From DATKRB01 sp963794215 (GTDB lineage Bacteria > Actinomycetota > Acidimicrobiia > Acidimicrobiales > RAAP-2), in contig CAWCCQ010000001.1 of the NCBI GenBank assembly GCA_963794215.1, forward strand, positions 434,001-498,000: a DNA stretch of 64,000 nucleotides. Direction: 5' to 3'. The translations under genes were made by a program, and so were the position numbers. The notes under the pieces are model-generated. The model was not told the origin of the DNA. It did no database searches and worked only from the letters and a program-made list of their open reading frames with translations. Each line of letters starts with the position of its first letter. Position 1 is the stretch's first letter. Below are positions 25,768-35,415 of this stretch, piece by piece.

Positions 25768-26265
25768 ATGCAAAGACGACTCCGACGTGCGATCTCCGAA
25801 CTTCTGGTCCCTGGGGAGAGACCCCTTGCGCTGACTCGTTGTTTGCCGAGCAGCGGGATCAGAGGCGTCCGCGAAGGACCCTTTGAAGGTCCCATCGACC
25901 TTCCGACTACTCTCGAACCCGGCGCGTTGTTCCAGTATCCCTTCGAGGATGCGACAACGCGCCAGAGGATGGCCGTGGCGATGTCGACCCAGCGGCTCCT
26001 GGTTCTCGCCGTCAGTATGTTGACCGGCGGAGAGTGGGCATCCTTGCGGACCTTCCCACTCGGCTATGTCGTCGGCGTCCGAGCGCTCTTGTCCGAGGGG
26101 GCTCAGGGTTCGCGTCGGAGCGTCGGCAAGCTCGCAGAGATTGTTTTCGCCGATGACGTCGTGTTCGTCTTGCGCTTCTCGCCGAACCAGGTCAAATCGG
26201 CGCGGGCCTTCGTCGACGTCCTTGGAACAACAACGTCGGTCATCGACCGACAGCTTCCTATCTAG
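25768..26265 (+). CDS. Hypothetical protein, PH-like fold possible
   Basis: A 165-residue cytoplasmic protein. The middle contains AMSTQRLLVLAVSMLTGGEW and FPLGYVVGVRAL, and the end KLAEIVFADDVVFVLRFSPN. This alternation of strands resembles small PH-like domain proteins that compare a stored value with a reporter strand, but I cannot assign a family. Start choice is uncertain: the frame is open from GTG 25726, where the ribosome site GGAG is too close; ATG 25768 has only GGTGGTGAC upstream. Confidence 0.55.
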   Translation: MQRRLRRAISELLVPGERPLALTRCLPSSGIRGVREGPFEGPIDLPTTLEPGALFQYPFEDATTRQRMAVAMSTQRLLVLAVSMLTGGEWASLRTFPLGYVVGVRALLSEGAQGSRRSVGKLAEIVFADDVVFVLRFSPNQVKSARAFVDVLGTTTSVIDRQLPI

Positions 26266-26824
26266 GGTTCGACAGGTTGAAACCGAAGCTGTTCACGCTG
26301 GCCAACATCACGGCGTCCTGCGTCGACCTGGACGGTCGCCCTCCATACTGGGAGCAGCGCACAGGTGAAAGCCTTGGCGAGCCCCTCGACGCCGGCCGGA
26401 GTCGCCGCCACTTGCACGACGTCCACTGCCAACACTGACGTTCGCCTGGGGAAGTTATGGGTGCTCTTCGTGGCCATTCCCTATGGCACGACACGGCATC
26501 TCCTTATGGACGCCACCGAGTCGCTACTGCTCCCGTCGAATTCGCGAGAGGATGGAGACTTGCCGCTCATCGTCGATGACCTTCGGGGGCAAGTGGTGAG
26601 GCGACTGATCGGTAAGTGCTGGCGCCCATCGTCGAAGACGAGACGTTCGCCGTAAACTGCACGCTACGCATGGCTGCCGTATCTTGCGCCACAACATACC
26701 GGCAATCTCCGGTCCAGCCACGTTACGACGCCGGTTGAACCAGGCGATGAAGCCCGCCTGCTGCGTCTGCGTGAGGCCCTCTTCGATGTCCGCCGTGCTT
26801 CGATGTCCGCCGTGCCCCGAGAGT
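26266..26824. other. Gene-poor stretch
   Basis: Short plus-strand patches (KLFTLANITASCVDLDGRPP; LGKLWVLFVAIPYGTTRHLL) in different frames may be remains of one gene. A minus patch reads TQQAGFIAWFNRRRNVAGPE. I recognise none of these. A 17-base tandem repeat lies at the end. Confidence 0.3.
26781..26814. repeat. Perfect 17-base tandem duplication
   Basis: CTTCGATGTCCGCCGTG occurs twice with no spacer (26781-26797 and 26798-26814), 10 bases beyond the end of the polymerase gene. It looks like a slippage product. Confidence 0.85.
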
Positions 26825-28111
26825 TCACGCCTTGCTAGCGCCTGGGCCCCGCTCGGCCAGTTCGCGGAATTCTTCGGGTACTCGTCCGGCGGCGGAAAAG
26901 CTAACAGTGGCGTAGCCAACAGCGGTCCGACCGAATTTGTCCCGGATTGCGTCGACAGAACGGTCCACTCCCCATCGGGAGGCTTCGACCAGGGACCTCG
27001 GTCGGGGCCCTGCATTTCGCCGCCAATTAGGGGAATCGAGTGGTAGCTCCAGCTGCAGGCCATGGTCTGGGCCTAAGTTGGAGGCCGAAACGGCGACGAG
27101 TGTGACGTCGCGCTCTTGTTGGTTGTCGAGGATGGCTGAGTGTGCGAGCTCTTCAGCCACCTCAGTCAGCCTCAGCGTGGTCGAGGTCGCAAAGGGCAAC
27201 GTGACCGACCTGGTCACAGAATGCATCTGAGAGAAGCGGACACGTACCGTCACTGTCTTACAGCCTAGGGCTGCCCTTCGCAGGCGGCCGGCAACTCTGT
27301 CAGCCAGATAGCCAAGCGTCTCTCGGATCAGTTGTGGAGTTGCCTGCCGACTGCCGAGGGCGGCCTGGGCACCCATAGACTTCGACCGCACCGGTGTCGC
27401 CACTGCCCGTTCATCGACGTTGGCCGAGAGGGCGGCCAGTTTTCCCCCGGCTGCCTGGCCGAGCAGGTTGCTCAAAATTGGGCTGCCGGCTGCGGCCAGT
27501 TGTCCGATGGTGAAGATCCCAGCCTGGTGGAGCCGCCGTTCTGTCGTTGGCCCGACGCCCCAAATTAGCCCGATGGGTAGGGGGTCGAGAAAGTCGCGCT
27601 CATCGCTTGGAGCCACGGCGACGAGGCCGTCGGGCTTGGCCACCTGTGACGCCACCTTGGCGAGGTGCTTCGTGCGGGCCACGCCTACCGAAAGAGGAAG
27701 ACCGATCTCGTCGCGTACGCGTCTGCGGATCGCAGCCGCTATGTCAGTCGGTTCTCCGAAGAGATGGACGGCGCCCGCAACGTCGAGGAATGCCTCGTCT
27801 ATCGACACCCTCTCGACTCGTGGGGTGAAGTCGTGAAAGACAGACACGACGTCGTCGCCAAACTGTTGGTAGCGGCCGAACTGGCCGCCGACGAAACGGA
27901 GATCACCGCAAAGCTGGCGAGCCCGCCACGCGGGCATGCCGCCGCGGACGCCATAGCGCCTGGCGTCATACGATGCGGCCAGCACCACACTGCCGCCCAC
28001 GGCGATGGGCCGGTTCCGGAGTGAAGGGTCCAACAGTTGCTCAACCGACGCGTAGAAGGCGTCGAGGTCGGCATGCAGGATCGTCGCGCCCCTGGCTGGC
28101 TCAAGCTCCAC
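26825..28111 (-). CDS. dinB: DNA polymerase IV (Y-family translesion polymerase)
   Basis: A 428-residue Y-family polymerase that copies past damaged bases. Motifs in order: HADLDAFYASVEQ with the first catalytic Asp, the nucleotide-binding SYDARRYGVRGGMP, SIDEAFLDV with the catalytic Asp-Glu, SVGVARTKHLAKVAS, a helix-hairpin-helix (LIWGVGPTTERRLHQAGIFT) and a little-finger domain. LQLELPLD near residue 385 resembles a beta-clamp-binding motif. The frame is open to 28183, but a perfect LexA box at 28127-28142 would then lie inside the gene; GTG 28111, 15 bases after the box, gives the normal family N-terminus and is chosen. Expression should be SOS-induced. Confidence 0.92.
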   Translation of the reverse strand: MELEPARGATILHADLDAFYASVEQLLDPSLRNRPIAVGGSVVLAASYDARRYGVRGGMPAWRARQLCGDLRFVGGQFGRYQQFGDDVVSVFHDFTPRVERVSIDEAFLDVAGAVHLFGEPTDIAAAIRRRVRDEIGLPLSVGVARTKHLAKVASQVAKPDGLVAVAPSDERDFLDPLPIGLIWGVGPTTERRLHQAGIFTIGQLAAAGSPILSNLLGQAAGGKLAALSANVDERAVATPVRSKSMGAQAALGSRQATPQLIRETLGYLADRVAGRLRRAALGCKTVTVRVRFSQMHSVTRSVTLPFATSTTLRLTEVAEELAHSAILDNQQERDVTLVAVSASNLGPDHGLQLELPLDSPNWRRNAGPRPRSLVEASRWGVDRSVDAIRDKFGRTAVGYATVSFSAAGRVPEEFRELAERGPGASKA

Positions 28112-28126
28112 AGATGGCGAGAGTAG

Positions 28127-28142
28127 TCGAACATATGTTCGA
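28127..28142 (-). promoter_or_regulatory. LexA (SOS) box of dinB
   Basis: TCGAACATATGTTCGA is a perfect 16-base palindrome that matches the actinobacterial SOS box TCGAAC-N4-GTTCGA. It ends 15 bases before the chosen polymerase start, so LexA bound there would block transcription. The spacing also implies a very short untranslated leader. Confidence 0.88.
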
Positions 28143-28429
28143 GTTCCAGGGGAGGCTCGGCGCCGGGGTTCACAGCCTCCCACTTCTCGCGATCACCCGT
28201 TTGTGTCCGGCCAATAGTTCAGATCACGCCGACGTCTAGGAGCTCGGTCGGCTTCGCTTGCGTCGACTCCATCGCTTAGCGGGTCCCATCCTGCGGCCGT
28301 CGAGCGTCCGGGGGGTGATCCGCCCGCAATCCCAAGAGGGCTGAGACTTGGGCCCGCGTACGCCGGGCGGCTCTGACGTTGTTTGCAGGCTCAGGGCTAC
28401 GACGCGACCCCCGCAAGCGAGTTCGCTGC

Positions 28430-28740
28430 CCGCTCCGATCACACCGCCAGTCCTCAGGACCTGGTCACCGAAGTGGAACAGGTCTGCTGCGTTCGTGCGG
28501 AACACCGGGTTCCCACTGTCCTCGTCCGGACCCACTGCGACTGACGGTGGCCCCGGAGTTGGGGTAGGTGCCCTCCTCGTGGGGGTAATCCGAGCCGCAG
28601 ATGAGCGCCCTGGGGCCGGTCATGGCCATGTTGGCGATGGCCACCGCATCCTCTTGGAAGGTGGCGTGCACCTGGCAACGCAGGCAGGAGCTGGGCAACT
28701 CGGGAGCTGGAAGTCAAGCCAGCCGCTCGTTCAATAGCGC
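28430..28740 (-). pseudogene. C-terminal remnant of an amidohydrolase-2 family gene
   Basis: The minus strand gives LPSSCLRCQVHATFQEDAVA, then IANMAMTGPRALICGSDYPH and EEGTYPNSG, the conserved C-terminal part of amidohydrolase-2 (TIM-barrel metal hydrolase) proteins, with the GSDYPH metal-site segment. After a frame change it ends VFRTNAADLFHF, like the usual family end. No N-terminal half is present. It is related to the genes at 30666 and 35416, so it is one of several copies in this region. Confidence 0.6.
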
Positions 28741-28814
28741 GGCGAACCGACTGCGTCTCCGTTCCAACTGGTCATCGCATCCAAGGCTGCTGCTGCTCAC
28801 GACACGATGCCCTG

Positions 28815-29291
28815 TCAGCGGCTCCTAACCAGCTCGTCGAGTGTCTCGAGTGATTTTTCCATGGACTTCTTGGTCTGTCGCGCCCCTACGTGACGGAGCA
28901 GCGGGCGCAGCGCCTCCTTGGAGATGTCCCAGGTCTCGGTCACCTTCGTGCCTCCGTCGACTGCCTCCAGTTCGTAGCGCCAGATCCGGCCGACGAAGCG
29001 GGAGCCTCGCCCGTTAGCGGGTTTGGGAGACCAGGCGAGGAGCCGGTCCTCTTCGTACTCGGTGACCGTGTTGAGCATTGAATACTTGACGCCGCGCTGC
29101 ATGGCCATCTGGAATGTTGCACCGAGTGTCAAGCGGCTCGGGGTCCCGGCCGCGACGTGCTTGACGCTGCCCGACCCGTCGAACTCGGGATGACGAGCCG
29201 GATCGGCAAGGACGTCGAAGATCCGCTCTCGGGGTGCGGCGATCACCCGCTCAACAGAGATGGTGTCTCTTTTGCCTGGCACGTTCGCCAT
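28815..29291 (-). CDS. SRPBCC / polyketide-cyclase-like protein
   Basis: A 158-residue START-like fold protein. It begins with the typical strand and helix ISVERVIAAPRERIFDVLAD, PARHPEFDGSG, continues with FQMAMQRGVKYSMLNTVTEY and the WRYELEAVDGGTKVTETWDI strand pair, and ends in a long C-terminal helix (KKSMEKSLETLDELVRSR). These proteins bind hydrophobic ligands; many are coenzyme-Q-binding or cyclase-like. ATG 29291 has GCGAGGA 8 bases upstream; an extension to 29333 lacks a ribosome site. No operon partner. Confidence 0.85.
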   Translation of the reverse strand: MANVPGKRDTISVERVIAAPRERIFDVLADPARHPEFDGSGSVKHVAAGTPSRLTLGATFQMAMQRGVKYSMLNTVTEYEEDRLLAWSPKPANGRGSRFVGRIWRYELEAVDGGTKVTETWDISKEALRPLLRHVGARQTKKSMEKSLETLDELVRSR

Positions 29292-29859
29292 CGTACGTCC
29301 TCGCAGCATTAATCTCCCGACCCCTCGCGACAAGGCGGTGCGGCAGCTCTGGGGTGACCCTCAGGCTTCGGCCGAGCACTGGATCGAAGTCGTGCAAGTT
29401 CGGGCCAAGAAGCGCGACGGCGCCGCCCCACTTAGACGGACATCTACGGTTCGGCTTCTAACCAGCTCGGACCGCTGTCATCGTCGGGAGAGGCTTCGGG
29501 ACCGCATGTATGGAGCTCTGGCGGCCAGATCGATAATGTCGAACAGACCAGTCCTGCTGCATTCGACGCAGTTGGATCACTGCACTTGTGTTCGCGCCCC
29601 GCAGCAGAAGCCCACGTCGCCGGCGGCGTCGGGGCGCATGTACCAGCCGCGATGGGCGAACAAGGCCCGAGGCTACGTCTAGACCCGACTGGTACACCGC
29701 ACGCTAAGTCACGTCGGAGCGGTCTCCAGCCGGTCAACCGGCAGCTCTCAGCGACGCGGCGGTGTTCCACCCGGCTCTGCAGTGAAACTAAGGTCAAGGT
29801 CATGGATCGGCCCGTCGGGGAAGACACGGCCAAGATCGATGACGATGACTCCCTCCCGT
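29292..29859. other. Gene-poor stretch upstream of a truncated TetR gene
   Basis: No recognised domain on either strand. The missing DNA-binding part of the following TetR gene is not found here in any frame. Confidence 0.4.
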
Positions 29860-30387
29860 GGTGGCCGTCAGGTGACCGCCGCCGAGTTGGTTGCCGTGGT
29901 GGTCGACGAGCTGCTGCGCGGCGTGCCGACCCCCTCGCCGGACGCGCCATGGCGCGAACAGCTCGTTGAGGTGTGCCGGGCCTTCGTCTCGATCCTTCAG
30001 CCCCACCGGCGCGCCCTAGCGGCCCTCCCCTCTGGCATCGCTCCAGGCCCGCACCTCCTTCGGATGACCAACGACATCTATGGCGCCCTGACACACGCAG
30101 GCTTCACCGGCGACGACGTGGTCCAAGGAGTCGAAGCCATCGGCAGCTTGACCATTGGGCTTTTGTTTTCGGGAATCACCGAGGACGAAAGCAGCCAGGA
30201 TTCGGAGCACCCCACCACGGCCAGCGCGGTGCCAAACGGTCTTCGTGACGTCGACTTCGCCGTCCTAAAGGCGAGCCGCTACCCGAACCTCGTCGCTGCC
30301 GGGGCCGCTCGACGGGATGGGGATGGTCTCATGTATGCACTCGGCACGCTGCTCGACGGCCTAGAGGTCCGTCTCCGTCTGCCGTAA
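29860..30387 (+). pseudogene. TetR-family regulator lacking its DNA-binding domain
   Basis: The frame gives a C-terminal ligand-binding domain of the TetR_C_1 type: ELVAVVVDELLRGVPTPSPD, WREQLVEVCRAFVSILQPHR, GPHLLRMTNDIYGALTHAGF and a late AGAARRDGDGLMYALGTLLDGL. In intact family members about 50 residues of helix-turn-helix precede VDELL; here there is none, only low-complexity GRQVTAAE. The frame is open from 29782 (201 residues) but the extra residues are not a DNA-binding domain. A truncated gene, probably not a functional repressor. Confidence 0.55.
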
Positions 30388-30665
30388 TAGGGCAACGAGG
30401 GACCAAACCTTGGGTCGATTTCGTGGCGCAGACCACGTTGTCGTGAAGGCCAGTGCCGAGCAAAGTCGGGCCTTGCGCGCTACCCAGGCCGATGCTCCCC
30501 GCAACATCGGACCTTGACAGCGAGTCGCACAGTAGTACGATGTACGAGGCAGCGCGAAGCCGATGTGTGAGCGCACCTTTGGCACAGAGCTGCCCATAGG
30601 ACGTCGCAGCCCATTCGTCTGAAAGGCCGCTCAAGTCCCGAAGGGATTTATCAGGGGAGGCCCGA

Positions 30666-32051
30666 ATGGACAGGCTCACGAAATCGTTCCCAGTCTTCGA
30701 CTGCGACGCGCACATCAACGACCCCAAGCAGATCTGGGACTACGTCCCCGAATCCAAGAAGGAGCTCGTCCGCACGACCTACTGACGCGACGAAGACTCG
30801 GCTTGGCTCAATGGCGACACGCCGGTGCTCGGCGGCGGCAACGGTCAATTCGGAAATGGGTACAACCCGATCTGCATTGCCGGACCCCAGATGAACAAGA
30901 AAATCATGCGCAGGCTGAACGCCCTCACCCTCACCGACGAGCAGAGGGCCTACGTACATCATGACGGGGCCATCGACGGCAAGGCGCGCCTGAAGGAAAT
31001 GGACCTCATGGGCATCGACCAGGTGCTCGTGATCCCAACGATGGTGATCATGAACCTGCCCTTCGCCACCAGCGAAGAGGGCGTCGACGTCTTCTGCCAG
31101 GCCTACAACAACTTTTTGGTCGACTGGTGCTCCGTGGCGCCCGAGCGCCTCTTCGGTGCCGCCCTCTTACCGGTGCAGGACCCGGTGCCCACCACGAAGG
31201 AGGTCTTCCGGGCCAAGCAGCTCGGACATCGGGTGGGTCTCATCCGACCCATCGACGCCCAGGCTAAGTATCCCAACGAGTTGCGCGACTCGATGCTGGC
31301 CGGTGGCGGTGACTACGACGAGGTGTTCCGGGCCTTCGAAGACTCCGGAATGGTTCTCGGCATGCACACCTTCCCGGCCCCCGGGGTGGCCCACCCGCTC
31401 GGAGACGACTACATCTGCTCCCCCGGCGACCTGTTCACGCGGGCCGGCACCGACTCGCAGACCTTCTCCTTCATCCACGAGATGCAGGCCTGGCTGGCTC
31501 AGGTGCTCTTGAGCGGGTTTTTGGACCGCTACGACCGACTCAAGATGGCGATCTTCGAGTCCAACGCCGAATGGCTGCCCTATGCCCTCGACACCACCGA
31601 CCGCCTGTTCAAGCTCTACGCCAGCGAACGGGGAGGCAAGAAGGGCGACCGCCTCCCGTCGGAGGCTTTCGCCGAGCAATGCGTCATCAGCTTCGAGTCT
31701 GACGAAATGGGCGTCTTCCGCCAGTGGGACCGCTTCGAAGACATCGGCATCTGGGCATCGGACGCCTACCACCACGACGGGGCAGATGTCTGGGGCGGTA
31801 TGCGCAACATGGACAAAGCGGGCACTCCCCAGAATGTCAAGGAGAAGCTGCTAGGCGCCAACGCCACCAGGATGTACGGCATCGAGCCCAAGATGTTCAT
31901 CACTGACGAGCCACCCCCCATCGAGCGGCCTGACTGGTTCCCTCAGGGTTCCGAGCTGGCCGAGTTCTCCGAGATCGTGTCCCATCCGCGCGAGCCATGG
32001 ACGAGCTCAAGGCGCGCGGCCTCGATCCTGAGAGCCAGATGCGGGCCATGA
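30666..32051 (+). pseudogene. Amidohydrolase-2 family protein with an in-frame TGA at codon 40
   Basis: From ATG 30666 (GGGGAGGCCCGA upstream) the frame reads MDRLTKSFPVFDCDAHINDP, with the first metal-binding D-x-H motif, and reaches TGA at 30783-30785. It then continues in the same frame with RDEDSAWLNGDTPVLGGGNG and about 410 more residues of amidohydrolase-2 sequence, including VLVIPTMVIMNLPF, SNAEWLPYALDTTDRLF and ASDAYHHDGADVW. A restart at ATG 30825 would lose the DAH metal ligand. A second frame change near 31995 is likely: the next frame gives MDELKARGLDPESQMRAMME, a better C-terminus. A probable pseudogene in a catabolic region. Confidence 0.7.
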
Positions 32052-32102
32052 TGGAGCGGATGGCGGCCATGGCCGCGGCCAACGCGGGGCACAAACCTAC
32101 TG

Positions 32103-32156
32103 ACGCCAGACCTCATCAATGTGGACAGCCACGTCGACGAGCCCCCGGGCGTCTAA
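32103..32156 (+). pseudogene. N-terminal scrap of another amidohydrolase-2 gene
   Basis: The frame reads TPDLINVDSHVDEPPGV followed by TAA. VDSHVDEP is the usual opening of amidohydrolase-2 proteins, carrying the DxH metal ligands. Nothing of the rest of the gene follows; the P450 gene begins 148 bases later. A short fragment, so the call rests on one motif. Confidence 0.4.
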
Positions 32157-32304
32157 GAGGAGTAGGTCTCGGGCTCACCCTCGCCCGACTCACCAAAAAT
32201 TCCGCCTGTACTCACCGTCATCGGCTGAGAGGGCATTGTGAAGACAACCACGACCGGGAGCGCCTTGGGCACCCCCTCGAGCGATTGCCAGAGGTTGCAC
32301 AGAG

Positions 32305-33489
32305 ATGGCCGAACAACAGTACGGGTCCCCCCAGGGCGAGATTTACCGAGATGGCGTCGTGGACGTCTTTCACGAGGTTGCCCGCCTTCACGATGGCCCG
32401 AGCGTCGCCCGCAGCGAGGCCGGAGTGACGGTTGTCGCGTTGGATGACGTGCTACACGTGACCAAACGACGCGACGTGCACTCGAGTGATCCAGACCTGA
32501 CGGCCTTGATGGGCGGCTTGATAGGAACCGGCAGGCCACTGATCCCACTCATGCTGGACGGTCCTGAGCACACGAAATACCGCAGGTTGCTCGACCCGCT
32601 CTTCGCGCCCAAGGAAGTGGCAAAGATCGAGCAACGAACGAGAGCGCTTTGCGACGACCTCATCGATGGCTTCGGGGGACAAGGACAAGTTGACCTCTAC
32701 GGCCAATTCTGTGACCCGTTACCCAGTCAGATTTTCCTCACACTGCTTGGCCTTCCCCTCGAGGACATCGCATTTCTCCAGTGGTTCAAGGACGGCATCA
32801 TCAGGCCCACCGACGAGGAACACCGCACCGCGGTCAGCCCGAGAATGGTGAGCTATATCTACGCGGAACTGGACCGTCGCGCCGAACTGGGCGATCCCGG
32901 TGACGATCTCTTCGGGGGGTTCATGAAGGCCGAAGTCGACGGCCGCCGGCTCAGTCGAGAAGACGTTGTCGACATCGTCTTTCTTCTTGTCATGGCTGGA
33001 CTGGACACCGTAGCTGCCTCGCTCTCGTGCATGTTCGAGTGGCTCGCCCGGCATCCGAAAGAACGTCAGCGCCTCATCGATGATCCCTCCGGTTGGCCAG
33101 CGGCGATTGAGGAACTCCTCCGCGTTCAAACGCCGGTAGTCGCAGGTGCACGATACGCCACGGCCGACTTCGTCCTAGGCGGCCAACAGATCAACGCGGG
33201 TGACACCCTCCAGGTGCATTGGGCCGCCGCCAACCTCGACGGCAACATCTTTGAGAACCCTACGGACGTGGACCTCACCCGGACTGGCAACCGCCACATC
33301 GCCTTCGCCAGCGGTTTTCACCGCTGCCTGGGATCCACCCTCGCCCGAATGGAGCTTCGCGTGGCGCTCGAGACCTTCCACGCCCGGATCCCCGACTATG
33401 GCCTTGACCCCGCTCGTCCGGCAGGCATCAACAACACCGGGATAAGGAACGTTGACCCCCTACCTATCGTCTTCTCTCCGGGGCGATGA
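32305..33489 (+). CDS. Cytochrome P450
   Basis: A 394-residue soluble bacterial P450 that would hydroxylate a hydrophobic substrate using a ferredoxin or similar donor. Visible motifs: I-helix AGLDT at about residue 231, the ExxR of EELLR (about 271) and the haem-binding FASGFHRCLGSTLARME (Cys at about 344). Length is normal for the class. No ferredoxin or reductase gene is near, so electron partners must be encoded elsewhere. It lies between amidohydrolase remnants and an IS630-type element, in a region that looks devoted to degradation of steroid-like or terpenoid compounds; the exact substrate is unknown. Confidence 0.92.
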   Translation: MAEQQYGSPQGEIYRDGVVDVFHEVARLHDGPSVARSEAGVTVVALDDVLHVTKRRDVHSSDPDLTALMGGLIGTGRPLIPLMLDGPEHTKYRRLLDPLFAPKEVAKIEQRTRALCDDLIDGFGGQGQVDLYGQFCDPLPSQIFLTLLGLPLEDIAFLQWFKDGIIRPTDEEHRTAVSPRMVSYIYAELDRRAELGDPGDDLFGGFMKAEVDGRRLSREDVVDIVFLLVMAGLDTVAASLSCMFEWLARHPKERQRLIDDPSGWPAAIEELLRVQTPVVAGARYATADFVLGGQQINAGDTLQVHWAAANLDGNIFENPTDVDLTRTGNRHIAFASGFHRCLGSTLARMELRVALETFHARIPDYGLDPARPAGINNTGIRNVDPLPIVFSPGR

Positions 33490-33658
33490 ACGCGCCACCG
33501 TGTGAACGCAATACCCCAACGCGCCGAATATGGGCGTCGTAACGGCCACTGAAGGAACGTTGGCCAGCATTGACCGCGTGGCAACAACGGTACGCGGGGA
33601 ACCGATCACCACCGACGTCCGTCAGCGGCAATTCGCCCAACACCTAAAGACCTTCGCG

Positions 33659-34799
33659 TAATACCGCGCCGATCCCGGTTCACAGCGTAAAGCCACAATG
33701 TCGGAGGAACGCGAAGGCCAACGTGGTCTCGTTGCCGATGCGGCAGAGCCCCTGGTCGACGATCTCTTCCGCTTCGCCGATAGTGTCCAGGCAGAGGTTG
33801 GCCAGCTCGCCGCCTTTCAGGTTGCCCCAGATCTGTTCGACCGGGTTGAGGTCGGGGGCGTAGGCCGGGAGACGTTCGACGACCAGCCACTTGCGTTGCT
33901 GCTTGATGAAGCGTTGCATCGTCCGGCTGCGGTGGGAGGGAAGTCCGTCCCAGATCAGGGTGACCTTGTCGCCGTCGAGGTGGCGGTGGAGTTCACCGAG
34001 GAAGTCCATCAGTGATTCATCGTTGTAGGCGCCGGGTTGCATGCCAAAGACGAGGGAGGCCTCGGTGCCGTCGGGCCGGAAGCACAGAGCGGCCGACATC
34101 GACAGGCGCTTCCAGTTGAAGCGGTGATGAAGGACCGGGGTCTGCCCCTTGGGCGCCCAGGTGGACCTCACCGAGGGGAGGAGGCTGAACCCGCTCTCGT
34201 CTTGGAAGACGATCCACGCGTTCCTGGCCCGAGCGTTTTTTTTAACTTGGGCCAGCGCTCGTTGACCCACTGCTCTATGGCCTCGTCGTCGCGCTCGGCC
34301 GCTTGGCGCGCCGGCCGTTGCCGGCTCCAACCCATCCGGCGGAGCACCTTCCACACGTGTCCGGGGTGGTACTTCACCCCAGTGGTTTCCTCGATCACCT
34401 CGGCGACCCGGGCCAGAGTCCACAGATCGGTCGGATACCCATTGGCCTTCGGACCCTTCTCGAGGGCCCGCTCCACCATCGCCAGGTCGGCGTCGGTCAA
34501 CTTCCGCGGACGACCAGGCTCGCCTGTTCGTTTGAGAGCCTGCTTCCCCCCGATCAACCACACCGTGTGCCAGTCAGAGACCGTCTGGTGGGAGACCTCG
34601 AGCTGACGAGCGATGTCGGCCTGGGACACCCCCTTGGTGAACAGGTCGGCCGCCCGCATCCGGGTGGCCTCCATGGCCTCGAAATCTCGGTGCGGCCGGA
34701 CTCGGGGTGGTGCCTTGTTCGTGCGCGCAGCACCGGCTGGTGACGTGGAAGTGGGCATACGCCAATTATTCCACTCCACGGAGCTCTAGCGGGGTATTA
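33659..34799. mobile_element. IS630-type insertion sequence with TA target duplication
   Basis: Ends match as inverted repeats: TAATACCGCGC at 33659-33669 and the reverse complement of 34789-34799, TAATACCCCGC. Each begins with TA, the target duplicated by IS630/mariner elements. The body is 1137 bases and holds one transposase in two frames. It sits directly after an aldehyde-dehydrogenase fragment, which it appears to interrupt. Confidence 0.8.
33680..34758 (-). CDS. IS630-family transposase, made by -1 frameshifting at an A8 run
   Basis: The first frame (from ATG 34758; GTG 34779 also possible) encodes helix-turn-helix domains: LFTKGVSQADIARQLEVSHQ, ALKRTGEPGRPRKLTDADLA, HPGHVWKVLRRMGWSRQRP. 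It changes to the -1 frame at 34243-34237, where the zero frame reads TTA AAA AAA ACG, a classic A-AAA-AAA slip site. The second frame has the DDE catalytic core: WIVFQDESGF, LIWDGLPSHRSR and LNPVEQIWGNLK. The fused protein is about 360 residues, normal for IS630. All three acidic residues are present, so it may be active. Confidence 0.82.
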
Positions 34800-35230
34800 G
34801 GCGAACCTCTTTAAGTTCGGCAATGGGGCACACGGAGATGGCTTCAGGACGACAGTGTTCCCGGGGCGCAGGGCCAAGGACACTTCGCCGACACTGATGG
34901 AGACGAGGCAATTTCAAGGGTGAGGGCGTAGACCGGCCGATCACCGGGGGCCGCTGGATCTCGGGGTTGTACCGAGCCATGCGGCGCCGCCGAGACCCGA
35001 GGGGATTCGTTGAGGATCGTGTCGTTTTCGGCGGTGAGCACCGGAACGATCTCAACGGCGGCGCCAAGGGCGTTCGCACATTCGCGTAGCGCGTACGGCG
35101 CACGTCCTCGACAACCCGCCAGGCGCCAACGCCGGGGCTGCCGCCTGGACCGCCGTGTTGCGTAGATAGGCCTTGGCGAAGAGCTCGCCCTAGGGGCATT
35201 GTGGCTCCTGATCAACAGGTACATGAGACC
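34800..35230 (-). pseudogene. Aldehyde dehydrogenase N-terminal fragment, frameshifted and cut by the insertion sequence
   Basis: Minus-strand frames give ALDH pieces in order: TAVQAAAPALAPGGL; ALRECANALGAAVEIVPVLT followed by AENDTILNESPR; and PGNTVVLKPSPCAPLPNLK, the conserved N-terminal ALDH segment before the cofactor site. The pieces lie in different frames. The insertion sequence begins a few bases after LKRF. Beyond it, at about 33658-33600, a frame reading LGVGRIAADG could be the next ALDH segment, but nothing further follows. A dead gene that was already or afterwards hit by IS630. Confidence 0.6.
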
Positions 35231-35415
35231 CTGAACGGTGTGTGCTTCAGGAGGTGACCTTCACGCGTTGGTTCACCCGTGCAGGGTGAACGGTCGACCC
35301 CCGACCGGCCCCCATGCGTCGTCTCACCGAGACCAGCGGGACAGCCACGGGACACTCAGCAATCCACAGCGAGGGCGCGTACAATGGGTTTGCCGAAGTC
35401 CAAAGGGGGACAAGG

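Noticed and set aside
30783..30785. TGA read as selenocysteine or another recoded residue
   Set aside because: The family does not use selenocysteine at a metal site here, no following stem-loop is evident, and a second frame break near 31995 favours a decayed gene.
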